Of a stretch of 64,000 nt of DNA, positions 26,658 to 34,042 are shown in pieces (the first letter of the stretch is position 1; each line of letters starts with the position of its first letter). The notes under the pieces were generated by a model. The model was not told the DNA's origin. It did not search any database and saw only the letters and a program-made list of their open reading frames with translations. The DNA lies in assembly GCA_040388535.1 (NCBI GenBank), contig JAZKBR010000001.1, positions 21,764 through 85,763 of the forward strand. Direction: 5' to 3'. Origin of the DNA: Gemmatimonadota bacterium. Its GTDB lineage: Bacteria; Gemmatimonadota; Gemmatimonadetes; Gemmatimonadales; GWC2-71-9. Both the position numbers and the translations under genes were made by a program.

Positions 26658-27547
26658 AACGGGTCGCGACCGCGCTGCTGCTGCTCTCCGCCTGTGCTGG
26701 CGGCACGGGCGGCCGCACCACGACGCTGCAGGATGTCGAAGGACATCCCGTCACCATCAAGCACCTGCCGGTGCAGCGGATCGTTTCGACGAATCAGGCG
26801 ATGACCGAATGGCTGATGCTGCTCGGGGCCGGCAGCACACTGGTATCGCGTACCGACTACGATCGGCAACCCGAACTGGCCAAGCTGCCGTCGATCGGTG
26901 GCGGGATGAATCCGTCGGCCGAAGGAATCATGGCGCTCTCTCCCGAAGTCGTCATCGGCTGGCATGATCGCTCGTCGCTCGACCTCGCCCACGCCATCGC
27001 CCCCTTCAAGATTCCGGTGCTGTCGTTCGAGACGACCGACACGGCCGATGCCCTCCGCAATCTCAAGTTGCTGGGGACGCTTGTGGGCCGGGAAGCGAAG
27101 GCGGACTCCCTCGCCGCCGTACTCCGAGAAGGGCTGGCCGAGGTTCGGCGAACGGCCTGTGACTCGGGCGCAGGAACTCCGCCCTCGGTCTTCCTGGTCC
27201 TCTGGGACGACCCACCGCAGACCGCGGGTGGGGGAACCTGGATGACCACGCTGCTCGAGACGGCTTGCCTCAGAAATGTCTTCGCCGACCTGACCGTGCC
27301 GTGGGGGCAGGTCTCGATGGAGGCGATCACCGCCCGGCAGCCCGACTGGATCCTCACATCCAACGGAAAGAGCCCCGGCCAGCGCCTCGCCGAGTTCAGG
27401 GCCAAAGCGGGGTGGCGGGAGCTCAAGGCGGTCCAGGCAGGCCGGATCATCGAGATCCCGGGTGACCTCTTCGCCCGGGCCGGTCCGACGATGCCCGCCG
27501 CCGCCCGGGCGATTGTGGCCGAGCGGCGGCGGATTGCCGGGAAGTGA
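26654..27547 (+). CDS. ABC transporter substrate-binding lipoprotein, BtuF/FepB-like
   Basis: A 297-aa predicted lipoprotein (lipobox LLLLSAC; Cys about residue 14). Two lobes of a class III periplasmic-binding fold joined by a long helix are indicated by RIVSTNQAMTEWLMLLGAG, LSPEVVIGWHD, the helix around RNLKLLGTLVGREAKADSL and then PPSVFLVLWDDPPQTAG. The family binds cobalamin, haem or ferric siderophores. No permease or ATPase gene is near, so its partner is elsewhere, or it could be a stand-alone binding protein. GTG at 26654 overlaps the previous stop. Confidence 0.85.
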   Translation: MKRVATALLLLSACAGGTGGRTTTLQDVEGHPVTIKHLPVQRIVSTNQAMTEWLMLLGAGSTLVSRTDYDRQPELAKLPSIGGGMNPSAEGIMALSPEVVIGWHDRSSLDLAHAIAPFKIPVLSFETTDTADALRNLKLLGTLVGREAKADSLAAVLREGLAEVRRTACDSGAGTPPSVFLVLWDDPPQTAGGGTWMTTLLETACLRNVFADLTVPWGQVSMEAITARQPDWILTSNGKSPGQRLAEFRAKAGWRELKAVQAGRIIEIPGDLFARAGPTMPAAARAIVAERRRIAGK

Positions 27548-27588
27548 CAGGCAGGGCGGTTGCGGGTTATCTTGACCCCGCGCCGGAA

Positions 27589-27679
27589 GGAGCGATGGCC
27601 GAGTGGCTGAAGGCGGCGGTTTGCTAAACCGTTTTAGTGGGGTAACCTGCTAACGAGGGTTCGAATCCCTCTCGCTCCG
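27589..27679 (+). tRNA. tRNA-Ser (GCU)
   Basis: A 91-nt class II tRNA. Acceptor arms are GGAGCGA (27589-27595) and TCGCTCC (27672-27678), discriminator G. The anticodon arm GGTTTGCTAAACC gives GCU. A long variable arm with TTTTAGTGGGGTAACCTGCTA follows and GGTTCGAATCC is the T-arm. CCA is not encoded. It is the second serine tRNA within 2 kb. Confidence 0.96.
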
Positions 27680-27691
27680 CTGCAGTACACG

Positions 27692-27734
27692 AGGTCGCGA
27701 AGTCTGCCCCAGTCCGGGACAGGCGACGCGACCT
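27692..27734 (+). other. Hairpin in the gltX leader
   Basis: AGGTCGCG (27692-27699) is fully complementary to CGCGACCT (27727-27734), with a GC-rich 27-nt interior. It lies between tRNA-Ser(GCU) and gltX and has no U-tract. It could be a processing or 3'-end structure of the tRNA transcript, or simply leader structure for gltX. Confidence 0.45.
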
Positions 27735-27764
27735 TCGACTTGTCGCCCTTGAGGCCGTGCCCGA

Positions 27765-29174
27765 ATGACCCAGCCCCGCGTTCGCTTCGCACCCTCGCCC
27801 ACGGGCTACCTGCACGTCGGTGGCGCCCGCACGGCGCTCTTCAACTGGCTCTTTGCCAAGCGTCACGGCGGCGTCTTCGTGCTCCGGATCGAGGACACTG
27901 ACAAGCAGCGCAGCACGGACGAGCATACGCAGGTGATTCTCGACGGGATGACCTGGCTCGGCATCACCTGGGATGAGGGCCCCTACTTCCAGGGCGAATA
28001 TGCGGCACGCCACAAGGCGGACGCCGAGCGCCTGCTTGCGGCCGGCAAGGCCTACAAGGACTTCCTCACGGCCGAGGAGCTGGATGCGGCCCGCGCCCGC
28101 ATCGAGTCGAGCGGCGGCACCTTCCGCTACGACCGCGCCACGCTGGCACTCCCGGCCGATGAAGTCGCGCGCCGCGAAGCTGCCGGCGCGCCGTATGCCA
28201 TTCGCTTCGAGGTGCCGCAGGAAGAGATCGCCTGGGACGACGCGGTGCACCAGCGGATTTCGTGGCAGGGGAAGGACATCGACGACTTCATCATCCTCCG
28301 TTCGGATGGCTCAGCGATCTACAATCTCGCCGTCGTCTCCGACGACATCGCGATGAAGATCACCCACGTGATCCGTGGCGACGACCATATCTCGAATACG
28401 CCCAAGCAGATCGCGCTCTATCAGGCGCTGGGCGCGGCCCAGCCGATCTTCGCGCACGTCCCGATGATTCTCGGCACCGACGGCAAGAAGCTCTCGAAGC
28501 GCCGCAGCGCGGCGGCGGTTGGTGATTATCAGGATCTCGGCATCCTGCCCTCGGCAATGCGCAATTTCCTGGCATTGCTGGGCTGGTCGCCGGGCCAGGA
28601 AGAGATCGTGCCGGAGCAGGAGATGATCGCGCGCTTCGCGCTGGAAGACATCCAGAAGAAGGCGGCGGTGTTTGACACCACCAAGCTCGAGTGGATGAAC
28701 GGTCAGTTCCTCTCGATGCTGCCGGCCGAGGAGCTGCTCGCCCCCGTCACCCGCCAGCTCGACATTCTGGGCGTCTCCTATGCGGGGCACGACCTGCTGG
28801 CAGTGATCGGCGCTGCAAAGGCGCGGGCGCGCACTATCACCCATCTCGCCGAGCAGGTGGCAGTACGGCTCGATGGTAGCCGGGTCGTGCGCGATGAGAA
28901 GGGTGCGGCGCTGGTAGCGAAGATGGGCGAGCGGTTCGCGGCCAATCTGCGACTCGCCGGCGATGCCCTGCAGGAGGTCGAGTGGAATGCACCGGCGATC
29001 GAGGCGGCGCTGAAGGCGCTCGCCGAGCGTGACGGACTCAAGCTCGGCGACGTGATGCAGCCGATTCGGGTAGCGCTCACCGGCGGAACAGTGAGCGAAC
29101 CGGTGCACGAACTGCTGGCCGTGATCGAGCAGGGCGAGGCGCTCAGGCGCCTCGCAGCTACCGCAGCGAGCTGA
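27765..29174 (+). CDS. gltX: Glutamyl-tRNA synthetase
   Basis: Class I synthetase charging tRNA-Glu. The 469 aa fit the family. The HIGH-type motif is in PSPTGYLHVGGARTALFNW (residues about 10-28), LRIEDTDKQRS follows, and the KMSKS-type motif is KKLSKRRSA near residue 245. A C-terminal all-helical anticodon domain completes it. A non-discriminating enzyme acting also on tRNA-Gln is possible, and no GatCAB gene is visible here. The last 17 nt overlap the convergent M28 peptidase gene. Confidence 0.96.
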   Translation: MTQPRVRFAPSPTGYLHVGGARTALFNWLFAKRHGGVFVLRIEDTDKQRSTDEHTQVILDGMTWLGITWDEGPYFQGEYAARHKADAERLLAAGKAYKDFLTAEELDAARARIESSGGTFRYDRATLALPADEVARREAAGAPYAIRFEVPQEEIAWDDAVHQRISWQGKDIDDFIILRSDGSAIYNLAVVSDDIAMKITHVIRGDDHISNTPKQIALYQALGAAQPIFAHVPMILGTDGKKLSKRRSAAAVGDYQDLGILPSAMRNFLALLGWSPGQEEIVPEQEMIARFALEDIQKKAAVFDTTKLEWMNGQFLSMLPAEELLAPVTRQLDILGVSYAGHDLLAVIGAAKARARTITHLAEQVAVRLDGSRVVRDEKGAALVAKMGERFAANLRLAGDALQEVEWNAPAIEAALKALAERDGLKLGDVMQPIRVALTGGTVSEPVHELLAVIEQGEALRRLAATAAS

Positions 29175-30903
29175 TCCCCTTGTTGCCGGCGGCCTTGATC
29201 CGCGCCTGACCCGCCGCGATCGCCGCCGTCAGATTCACCTTGCTCGCCGCTATCTCCGGAATCTTCGCGGTGGCGGCGATGTAGTAATCGCGCCACGTCT
29301 CGAGGGTCAGCGTTTCCTTCGCGAGCGTGGCGGCGCCTGGTGTCGCCACCAGAGCGGCGCGCGAGAGCGCCGCTTCTGTCGCGAGCCGCTTCTCGGCAAT
29401 TCCCACAAATTCTGTCAGCGCAGCTTTCGTCGTCGCAGGGGTTCCCCCGGCGAGCAGCAGCCCCGTCGTCAACGCGCAATTGCCGACGTTCTCGAGTGTC
29501 GACGCGCTCACCATCTCGATCCGGTCGCGATCGGTGTGGTAATACTGATCGGTGAAATGCCACATCAGGACTGCGGGAATCTTTGCGTTGAGGAACGGCG
29601 TGTGATCGCTGCCGCCCTCGAAGGGGTTTGCCTTCACCACCCACTTGGTGGTGGCCGCGCGATCGAGGCACCGCTGCTTCACGAAATCGTTGAGCCAGTA
29701 GGCCCAGATATCGCTGGCCTTGATCGGGGAGCCACCCCATTCGGTGTGCGGCTCGTCGCCGCGGACCCAGACAGCTGACGGATCCTTCATCTTCTCGATC
29801 AGGAAGGTGCCGCCGGTGAGCGCGGTGTTCTCCCCGACCATGTCGAGCGACATTCCCCACTTCACCCCGCTACGACGCGTCGAGTCTTCGGCCAAGAAGC
29901 GCGCTGTCGAGGTGATCTCGTCACCCCAGAGAAAGGTGATGGTGCGCGCCGGGTCGACCTTTTTTCCCTTCACCAGCACGGCCGCAACCTGCGCCATCTC
30001 GGCCAGTGCACCGACGCCGGTGGCGTTGTCGTTGGCTCCGGGCTCCTGCACGTGTGCGGAATAGACAAAGCGCTCGGCGGGGAGCTTGCTGCCACGAATT
30101 TCGGCGACCACCGTGCGCTCCGGCTTCTGCTCGATGATGGTGTTGACCACCACCTTTGCGCGGACCGGTCCGGCCTTCAGCGCCTGCTGCAGCGTCTCCT
30201 TCGCCGCGGTCGACAGGAAGATTGCGAATCCGCGGTTGAGCGTGTCGAGACCGACGGCGCTGAACTCGATCGCCGTGCGATTCACTTCGGGCTTCTTGTA
30301 CGAGGCGAGCTTCTGTGGTGCCAGGACGCCGAGCGCGCCACGCTTCATCGCCCGTGAGTAGAGGTTGCGCGCCGAGGTCTCGCCGGTCACGATCTTGCCC
30401 TTGACATCGAGACGATCGAAATCTGCCTCGGCCCCTGGGCCGACATCGACGACTTCCGCCTCGACGCCATCTGCTGGCGTCGACCACGAGTTGATCGCGA
30501 GCATGTTGTGATTGGTAGCCCACTTGAGCAGCGGCTGCGACTGCCCCACCAGGGTGACCGATCCGTCGATCGGCGACCACGCCGGTCCGCGCATTGGCCG
30601 CGACTCAACCCGGTACGTCAGTCGATCTGAGGGCGTGGCCTTCGACTGCTCCACGTACCCCGCCTTCGCGAGAAGCTTTGCGACCGTATCAATGGACGCG
30701 TCGAAGCCCCGATTGCCGGGCAGCCGGAAGAACTGCTCGACGAAGGCGACCGTGGCGAGCGCACGCTTTCCCGAGAGTTCTGCGGCGACCGACCTCGCGA
30801 CCTTGGCAAATGGAGAAGGCCCCGACCGCTGCTGGGCTGCGAGTGGAGCAACCAGAAGCGACGAGCAGGTCAGCAGGAACGCAGTGCGGGACATCATCGG
30901 CAC
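29158..30903 (-). CDS. Exported M28 family metallopeptidase with PA-like insert
   Basis: A 581-aa exported hydrolase. The signal peptide ends LVAPLAAQ with Gln at +1. A PA-type domain lies at roughly residues 120-260 and includes KGKIVTGETSARNLYSRAMKRGALGVL. The M28 zinc ligands appear in order as SAHVQEPGANDNATG (His, Asp), LWGDEITST (Glu), MSLDMVGEN (Asp) and YYHTDRDRIE (His). Aminopeptidase or carboxypeptidase activity is expected. The start is GTG at 30903, but ATG at 30897 or 30894 would serve as well. The 3' end overlaps gltX tail-to-tail by 17 nt. Confidence 0.9.
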   Translation of the reverse strand: MPMMSRTAFLLTCSSLLVAPLAAQQRSGPSPFAKVARSVAAELSGKRALATVAFVEQFFRLPGNRGFDASIDTVAKLLAKAGYVEQSKATPSDRLTYRVESRPMRGPAWSPIDGSVTLVGQSQPLLKWATNHNMLAINSWSTPADGVEAEVVDVGPGAEADFDRLDVKGKIVTGETSARNLYSRAMKRGALGVLAPQKLASYKKPEVNRTAIEFSAVGLDTLNRGFAIFLSTAAKETLQQALKAGPVRAKVVVNTIIEQKPERTVVAEIRGSKLPAERFVYSAHVQEPGANDNATGVGALAEMAQVAAVLVKGKKVDPARTITFLWGDEITSTARFLAEDSTRRSGVKWGMSLDMVGENTALTGGTFLIEKMKDPSAVWVRGDEPHTEWGGSPIKASDIWAYWLNDFVKQRCLDRAATTKWVVKANPFEGGSDHTPFLNAKIPAVLMWHFTDQYYHTDRDRIEMVSASTLENVGNCALTTGLLLAGGTPATTKAALTEFVGIAEKRLATEAALSRAALVATPGAATLAKETLTLETWRDYYIAATAKIPEIAASKVNLTAAIAAGQARIKAAGNKGISSLR

Positions 30904-30914
30904 GTTGGGCTCAC

Positions 30915-31358
30915 TCAGGCAAAGGCGCCGGCACGGAAGCGCCAGCAGCGGTCCAGGAATTCGTCGAGCCAGCCGCGAGCGATGAACGTCTCGACGGCGG
31001 CGGTGGTTGCGGCGGCATCCATGCCCCAGAGGGTCGCGCGGGGAGCGCCGTGGATGTAATCGGCCTGGATGATGATCCGATCATCCTGCGTCCAGACCGT
31101 CGGGATCTCGCTGCCAAGGCGGCCCGACACGCTGTTCACGCCGGGGCCTCCCACGGCGATGGTCGGCGCGACATGAAAGAGATCGGTCTCCTGCCAGGCG
31201 AAGTCACTGACGACCACGGCACGGCGGTACGGATGCCCTGCCCCGCGTCGATTGACCTCGGCCTGAAGCCGTGCCGCTGCCTCGCGGTCGGGGGCCGCAT
31301 CCTCGAGCTCGGCCGCGATCACCACGATCACGGTTTCCGATTGATCGATGAGCTTCAT
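30915..31358 (-). CDS. Protein of unknown function (147 aa)
   Basis: I do not recognise this protein. It has no signal peptide or membrane helix. Alternating beta and alpha pattern is suggested by ETVIVVIAAELEDA, RAVVVSDFAW and RIIIQADYIHGAPRATLWGM, and the C-terminus is helical (TTAAVETFIARGWLDEFLDRCW). It starts inside the stop of the upstream gene (ATGA) and ends 11 nt before the peptidase start, so it belongs to the operon with the aminotransferase and helicase. Confidence 0.65.
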   Translation of the reverse strand: MKLIDQSETVIVVIAAELEDAAPDREAAARLQAEVNRRGAGHPYRRAVVVSDFAWQETDLFHVAPTIAVGGPGVNSVSGRLGSEIPTVWTQDDRIIIQADYIHGAPRATLWGMDAAATTAAVETFIARGWLDEFLDRCWRFRAGAFA

Positions 31359-32239
31359 CGGGAGCTGTCCGGCGCGGTCCGCTGGTTCTTCTCGAACTCT
31401 TTCTGTCGCTGCTTTTCCTGACGCAATTCCTTCACCGCCTTCTTGAACTCCGCGAGATTGTCGGCGCGTCGCGCCGCATCGAACAGGTCCTGCCGCATTA
31501 CCGACAACTTGCGATTGAAGTCAGCCTGCGTCGGATTCCCCTGCAAGTTGATGGGGAGCAGCCCGAGCAGCATCGTCGGGATCTTGAGCGGCCCAAGATA
31601 AATCCATTTGGCATCGAGGCCGACGAGCTGCCCGGCGACCTTGGTGGTCCAGCTGGGCGGCGCGTTCTTCTGGCCGGCCTCTTCCTTCGCCATCGCCTCG
31701 AGGTAATCCTGCACCATCACGGCGACGGCGCTATCGGCAAGCTGGGCCGGCGTCTTCCCGGTCAGCGCGGATGCGATCTGCTTCGGGGTTTCCGGTAGCG
31801 GTCGTACCCAGACGCGGCCCTCAGCGTACTTGGGCCCGATCCGGCCGTCGCGCGCGACTGGCGGCGTATCGACTTTCGGAATGATCGCGAGCGCAAGAGG
31901 CGAAGGCGTCGTGCTCGATGTAGTGACCTTCGGCACCAGCAGCGGCGCTGGTGCAGCTGTCGGTGCTTCGTCGCGCACCGTGACCGGCGTGGTCGGCGCC
32001 GGAGCGGCATGCCGCGGCGGCGAGCCATGATAGACCATCGTGACCTGACGCACTTCCGACCCCAGCGCGATGGGGATCAAGTCCCGCCAGGGCGATTTCG
32101 CGGCCGGGTCGTACCCGTGTGGATGCGTCGCCCAGAGCACGGCGAAGGCCGCATGCGCAGCGATGGCCAGCCCCCACGCCCACGTGGGTGCCCGGCGCTC
32201 CGGTGGGAGGGTAAACTGCCGTTCAGGTTGCGTCGGCAC
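31355..32239 (-). CDS. Single-pass membrane protein with Pro/Thr-rich linker, unknown function
   Basis: A 294-aa protein from GTG at 32239. One hydrophobic helix (about 19-37, WAWGLAIAAHAAFAVLWAT) follows a short basic N-terminus, then a Pro/Ala/Thr-rich linker (about 70-130) as in TonB or TolA-like proteins, and a charged C-terminal helix (LAEFKKAVKELRQEKQRQKEFEKN). The region PVARDGRIGPKYAEGRVWVRPLPETP is recognisable as a conserved-looking block, but I cannot name it. It overlaps the aminotransferase by 17 nt and the next unknown by 4 nt. Periplasmic orientation is inferred. Confidence 0.6.
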   Translation of the reverse strand: MPTQPERQFTLPPERRAPTWAWGLAIAAHAAFAVLWATHPHGYDPAAKSPWRDLIPIALGSEVRQVTMVYHGSPPRHAAPAPTTPVTVRDEAPTAAPAPLLVPKVTTSSTTPSPLALAIIPKVDTPPVARDGRIGPKYAEGRVWVRPLPETPKQIASALTGKTPAQLADSAVAVMVQDYLEAMAKEEAGQKNAPPSWTTKVAGQLVGLDAKWIYLGPLKIPTMLLGLLPINLQGNPTQADFNRKLSVMRQDLFDAARRADNLAEFKKAVKELRQEKQRQKEFEKNQRTAPDSSR

Positions 32240-33419
32240 TCACCAGGCTACGGCAGGCCGCCAGCGTCTGGCCCAGCCGCGTCACCGCTTCGCGAATGCG
32301 GGGCGAGGGCACCGTGAGTGCGATGCGGAAGAAGCCCTCGCCGCCCGGGCCGAAGCCGCTTCCCGACATCACCACCACGCCCTGCTCCTCGAGAGCACGC
32401 GTCGCGAAGTCGGCCGACGCGATACCGTGGGGGAGCGGCACCCAGATGTACATCGCGGCCTGCGGCACTTCCACGTCGAGGCCGATTTCGCGGAGCGCGC
32501 TCACGGCCGCGTCGCGCCGGATCTGTAATTCGGCGCGGATCGGGGCGACCAGCTCTTCGGCGTGATCGAGGGTCCAGGCGCCGGCCTTCTGCAGCGCGAG
32601 GAACGGGCCGGTATCGACGTAGCTCTTTACCTTGGTGAGCGCGCCGATCAGGTCGGAATTGGCGACGGCAAATCCAAGGCGCCACCCCGTCATCTGGAAC
32701 GACTTCGACAGCGAGAAGAATTCGATCGCGACATCGCGCGCGCCCGGAATCTCGAAGATGCTCGGCGCGACATAGCCATCGAAGGTGATGTCGCAGTAGG
32801 CGTTGTCGTAGGCGAGCACGATGCCGTACTGCCGACAGGTCGCCACGAGGCGCTCGAGGTATTCACGCGGCGCGATTGCGGCCGTCGGATTGTTGGGATA
32901 GTTGACATACACCAGCTTGGTGCGCCGCAAGGTGGCTTCGTCGAGATCGGTCAACTCTACGAGGAACTGCTTCTCGGGACGGAGCGGCATCACCAGTGGC
33001 TGCGACCCCGACAGCAGCGCACCGCCGATGTATGCCTGGTAACCGGGCTCGGGAATCACCACGATGTCGCCAGGATTGCAGACGGCGAGCGGCAAGTGCG
33101 ACAGCCCTTCCTTGGAGCCGATAAGCGGCAACATCTCGGTCGTCGCGTCGAACTTCTGTCCGAAGCGACGCTCGACCCAGCGCACGGCCGCTTCACGGAA
33201 GGCCGGCAGTCCCTGCTGGAAGCCGTACTTGTGGAACGCAGTGGTATCGAGCGCTTCCTTGAGTGCATCGACCACGGGCTTCGGCGGCGGGCCGTCGGCA
33301 TCACCGGCACCGAGATCGATCACATCGACGCCGGACTCGATGAGTCGGCGCTTGATTGCTGGAATCTTCGCGAGTGGATAGCCCGGAAGCCGTCCCACCC
33401 GATCGCTGATGGTGATCAT
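32223..33419 (-). CDS. Class I/II aminotransferase, DapL/DapC-like
   Basis: PLP enzyme of 398 aa. It shows the fold-type I features YPNNPTAAIAPREYLERL, AYDNAYCDITFDGY and the PLP lysine in SLSKSFQMTGWRLGFAVAN (about residue 235). Together with IDLGAGDADGPPP and IGSKEGLSHLPLAV these resemble LL-diaminopimelate aminotransferase and its relatives, including the AlaC group. As the lysine operon at 20814-25570 encodes the succinylase branch without an aminotransferase, this gene is a candidate DapC. Alanine or branched-chain aminotransferase activity is possible. It is overlapped by the FAH gene (ATGA). Confidence 0.85.
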   Translation of the reverse strand: MITISDRVGRLPGYPLAKIPAIKRRLIESGVDVIDLGAGDADGPPPKPVVDALKEALDTTAFHKYGFQQGLPAFREAAVRWVERRFGQKFDATTEMLPLIGSKEGLSHLPLAVCNPGDIVVIPEPGYQAYIGGALLSGSQPLVMPLRPEKQFLVELTDLDEATLRRTKLVYVNYPNNPTAAIAPREYLERLVATCRQYGIVLAYDNAYCDITFDGYVAPSIFEIPGARDVAIEFFSLSKSFQMTGWRLGFAVANSDLIGALTKVKSYVDTGPFLALQKAGAWTLDHAEELVAPIRAELQIRRDAAVSALREIGLDVEVPQAAMYIWVPLPHGIASADFATRALEEQGVVVMSGSGFGPGGEGFFRIALTVPSPRIREAVTRLGQTLAACRSLVSADAT

Positions 33420-34042
33420 GCAGACTCCGCTCCACGGACAGGGTTACTCAGGATGCCGACGCCGGGGATCTCGACCTCGACCAGATCGCCGGGGGCGAGC
33501 GGGCCGACCCCCTCGGGCGTCCCGGTCAGGATCAGGTCGCCGGGTTCCAGGGTCATGATATGGCTGATGTATTCGATCAATACCGGGATCGAGAAGATCA
33601 TGTCGCTCGACTTCGCCCGCTGCCGTTCGACACCGTTCACTCGCCCGATGATCTCGAGCTGTTGCCAGTCGAGGTCCTTCGCGACGACCGGGCCCACCGG
33701 GCAGAAGGTGTCGAACCCTTTCGCGCGGCCCCACTGGCCATCGGGCTTCTGCAGATCACGGCAGGTGACATCGTTGGCGCAGGTGAAGCCGCGAACGAAC
33801 TGCATTGCATCGTCGGCCGATACTCGCCGTGCCTGCCGACCGATCACCACTCCGATCTCGGCCTCGTACTCCACTTGGTTCGACACCGCCGGCAGGACGA
33901 TCGCATCGCCTGGGCCGATGAGCGCGGACGACGGCTTGAAGAAGAGCATGGGATTCTTCGGGACTTCGTTGCCGAGCTCACGGGCGTGGGCGGCATAGTT
34001 CCGACCAACGCAGACGATCTTGCTCGGTTGGACCACCATCAT
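33416..34042 (-). CDS. Fumarylacetoacetate hydrolase family protein
   Basis: A 208-aa FAH-fold protein, length of single-domain family members such as FAHD1-like oxaloacetate decarboxylases and acylpyruvases. ATG at 34042 overlaps the helicase stop (ATGA); a longer reading exists but only extends into the helicase gene. Motifs are IVCVGRNYAAHA, LFFKPSSALIGPGDAIVLP, VEYEAEIGVVIG (two metal Glu), FTCANDVTCRDLQ and LTGTPEGVGPLAPGD. Metal ligands Glu, Glu and Asp are present. The substrate is not predictable. Confidence 0.9.
   Translation of the reverse strand: MMVVQPSKIVCVGRNYAAHARELGNEVPKNPMLFFKPSSALIGPGDAIVLPAVSNQVEYEAEIGVVIGRQARRVSADDAMQFVRGFTCANDVTCRDLQKPDGQWGRAKGFDTFCPVGPVVAKDLDWQQLEIIGRVNGVERQRAKSSDMIFSIPVLIEYISHIMTLEPGDLILTGTPEGVGPLAPGDLVEVEIPGVGILSNPVRGAESA

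Noticed and set aside
29158-29174. 17-bp tail-to-tail overlap of gltX and the M28 gene as a sequencing error
   Set aside because: Both C-termini look complete and normal in length, so a short convergent overlap is acceptable in this compact genome.
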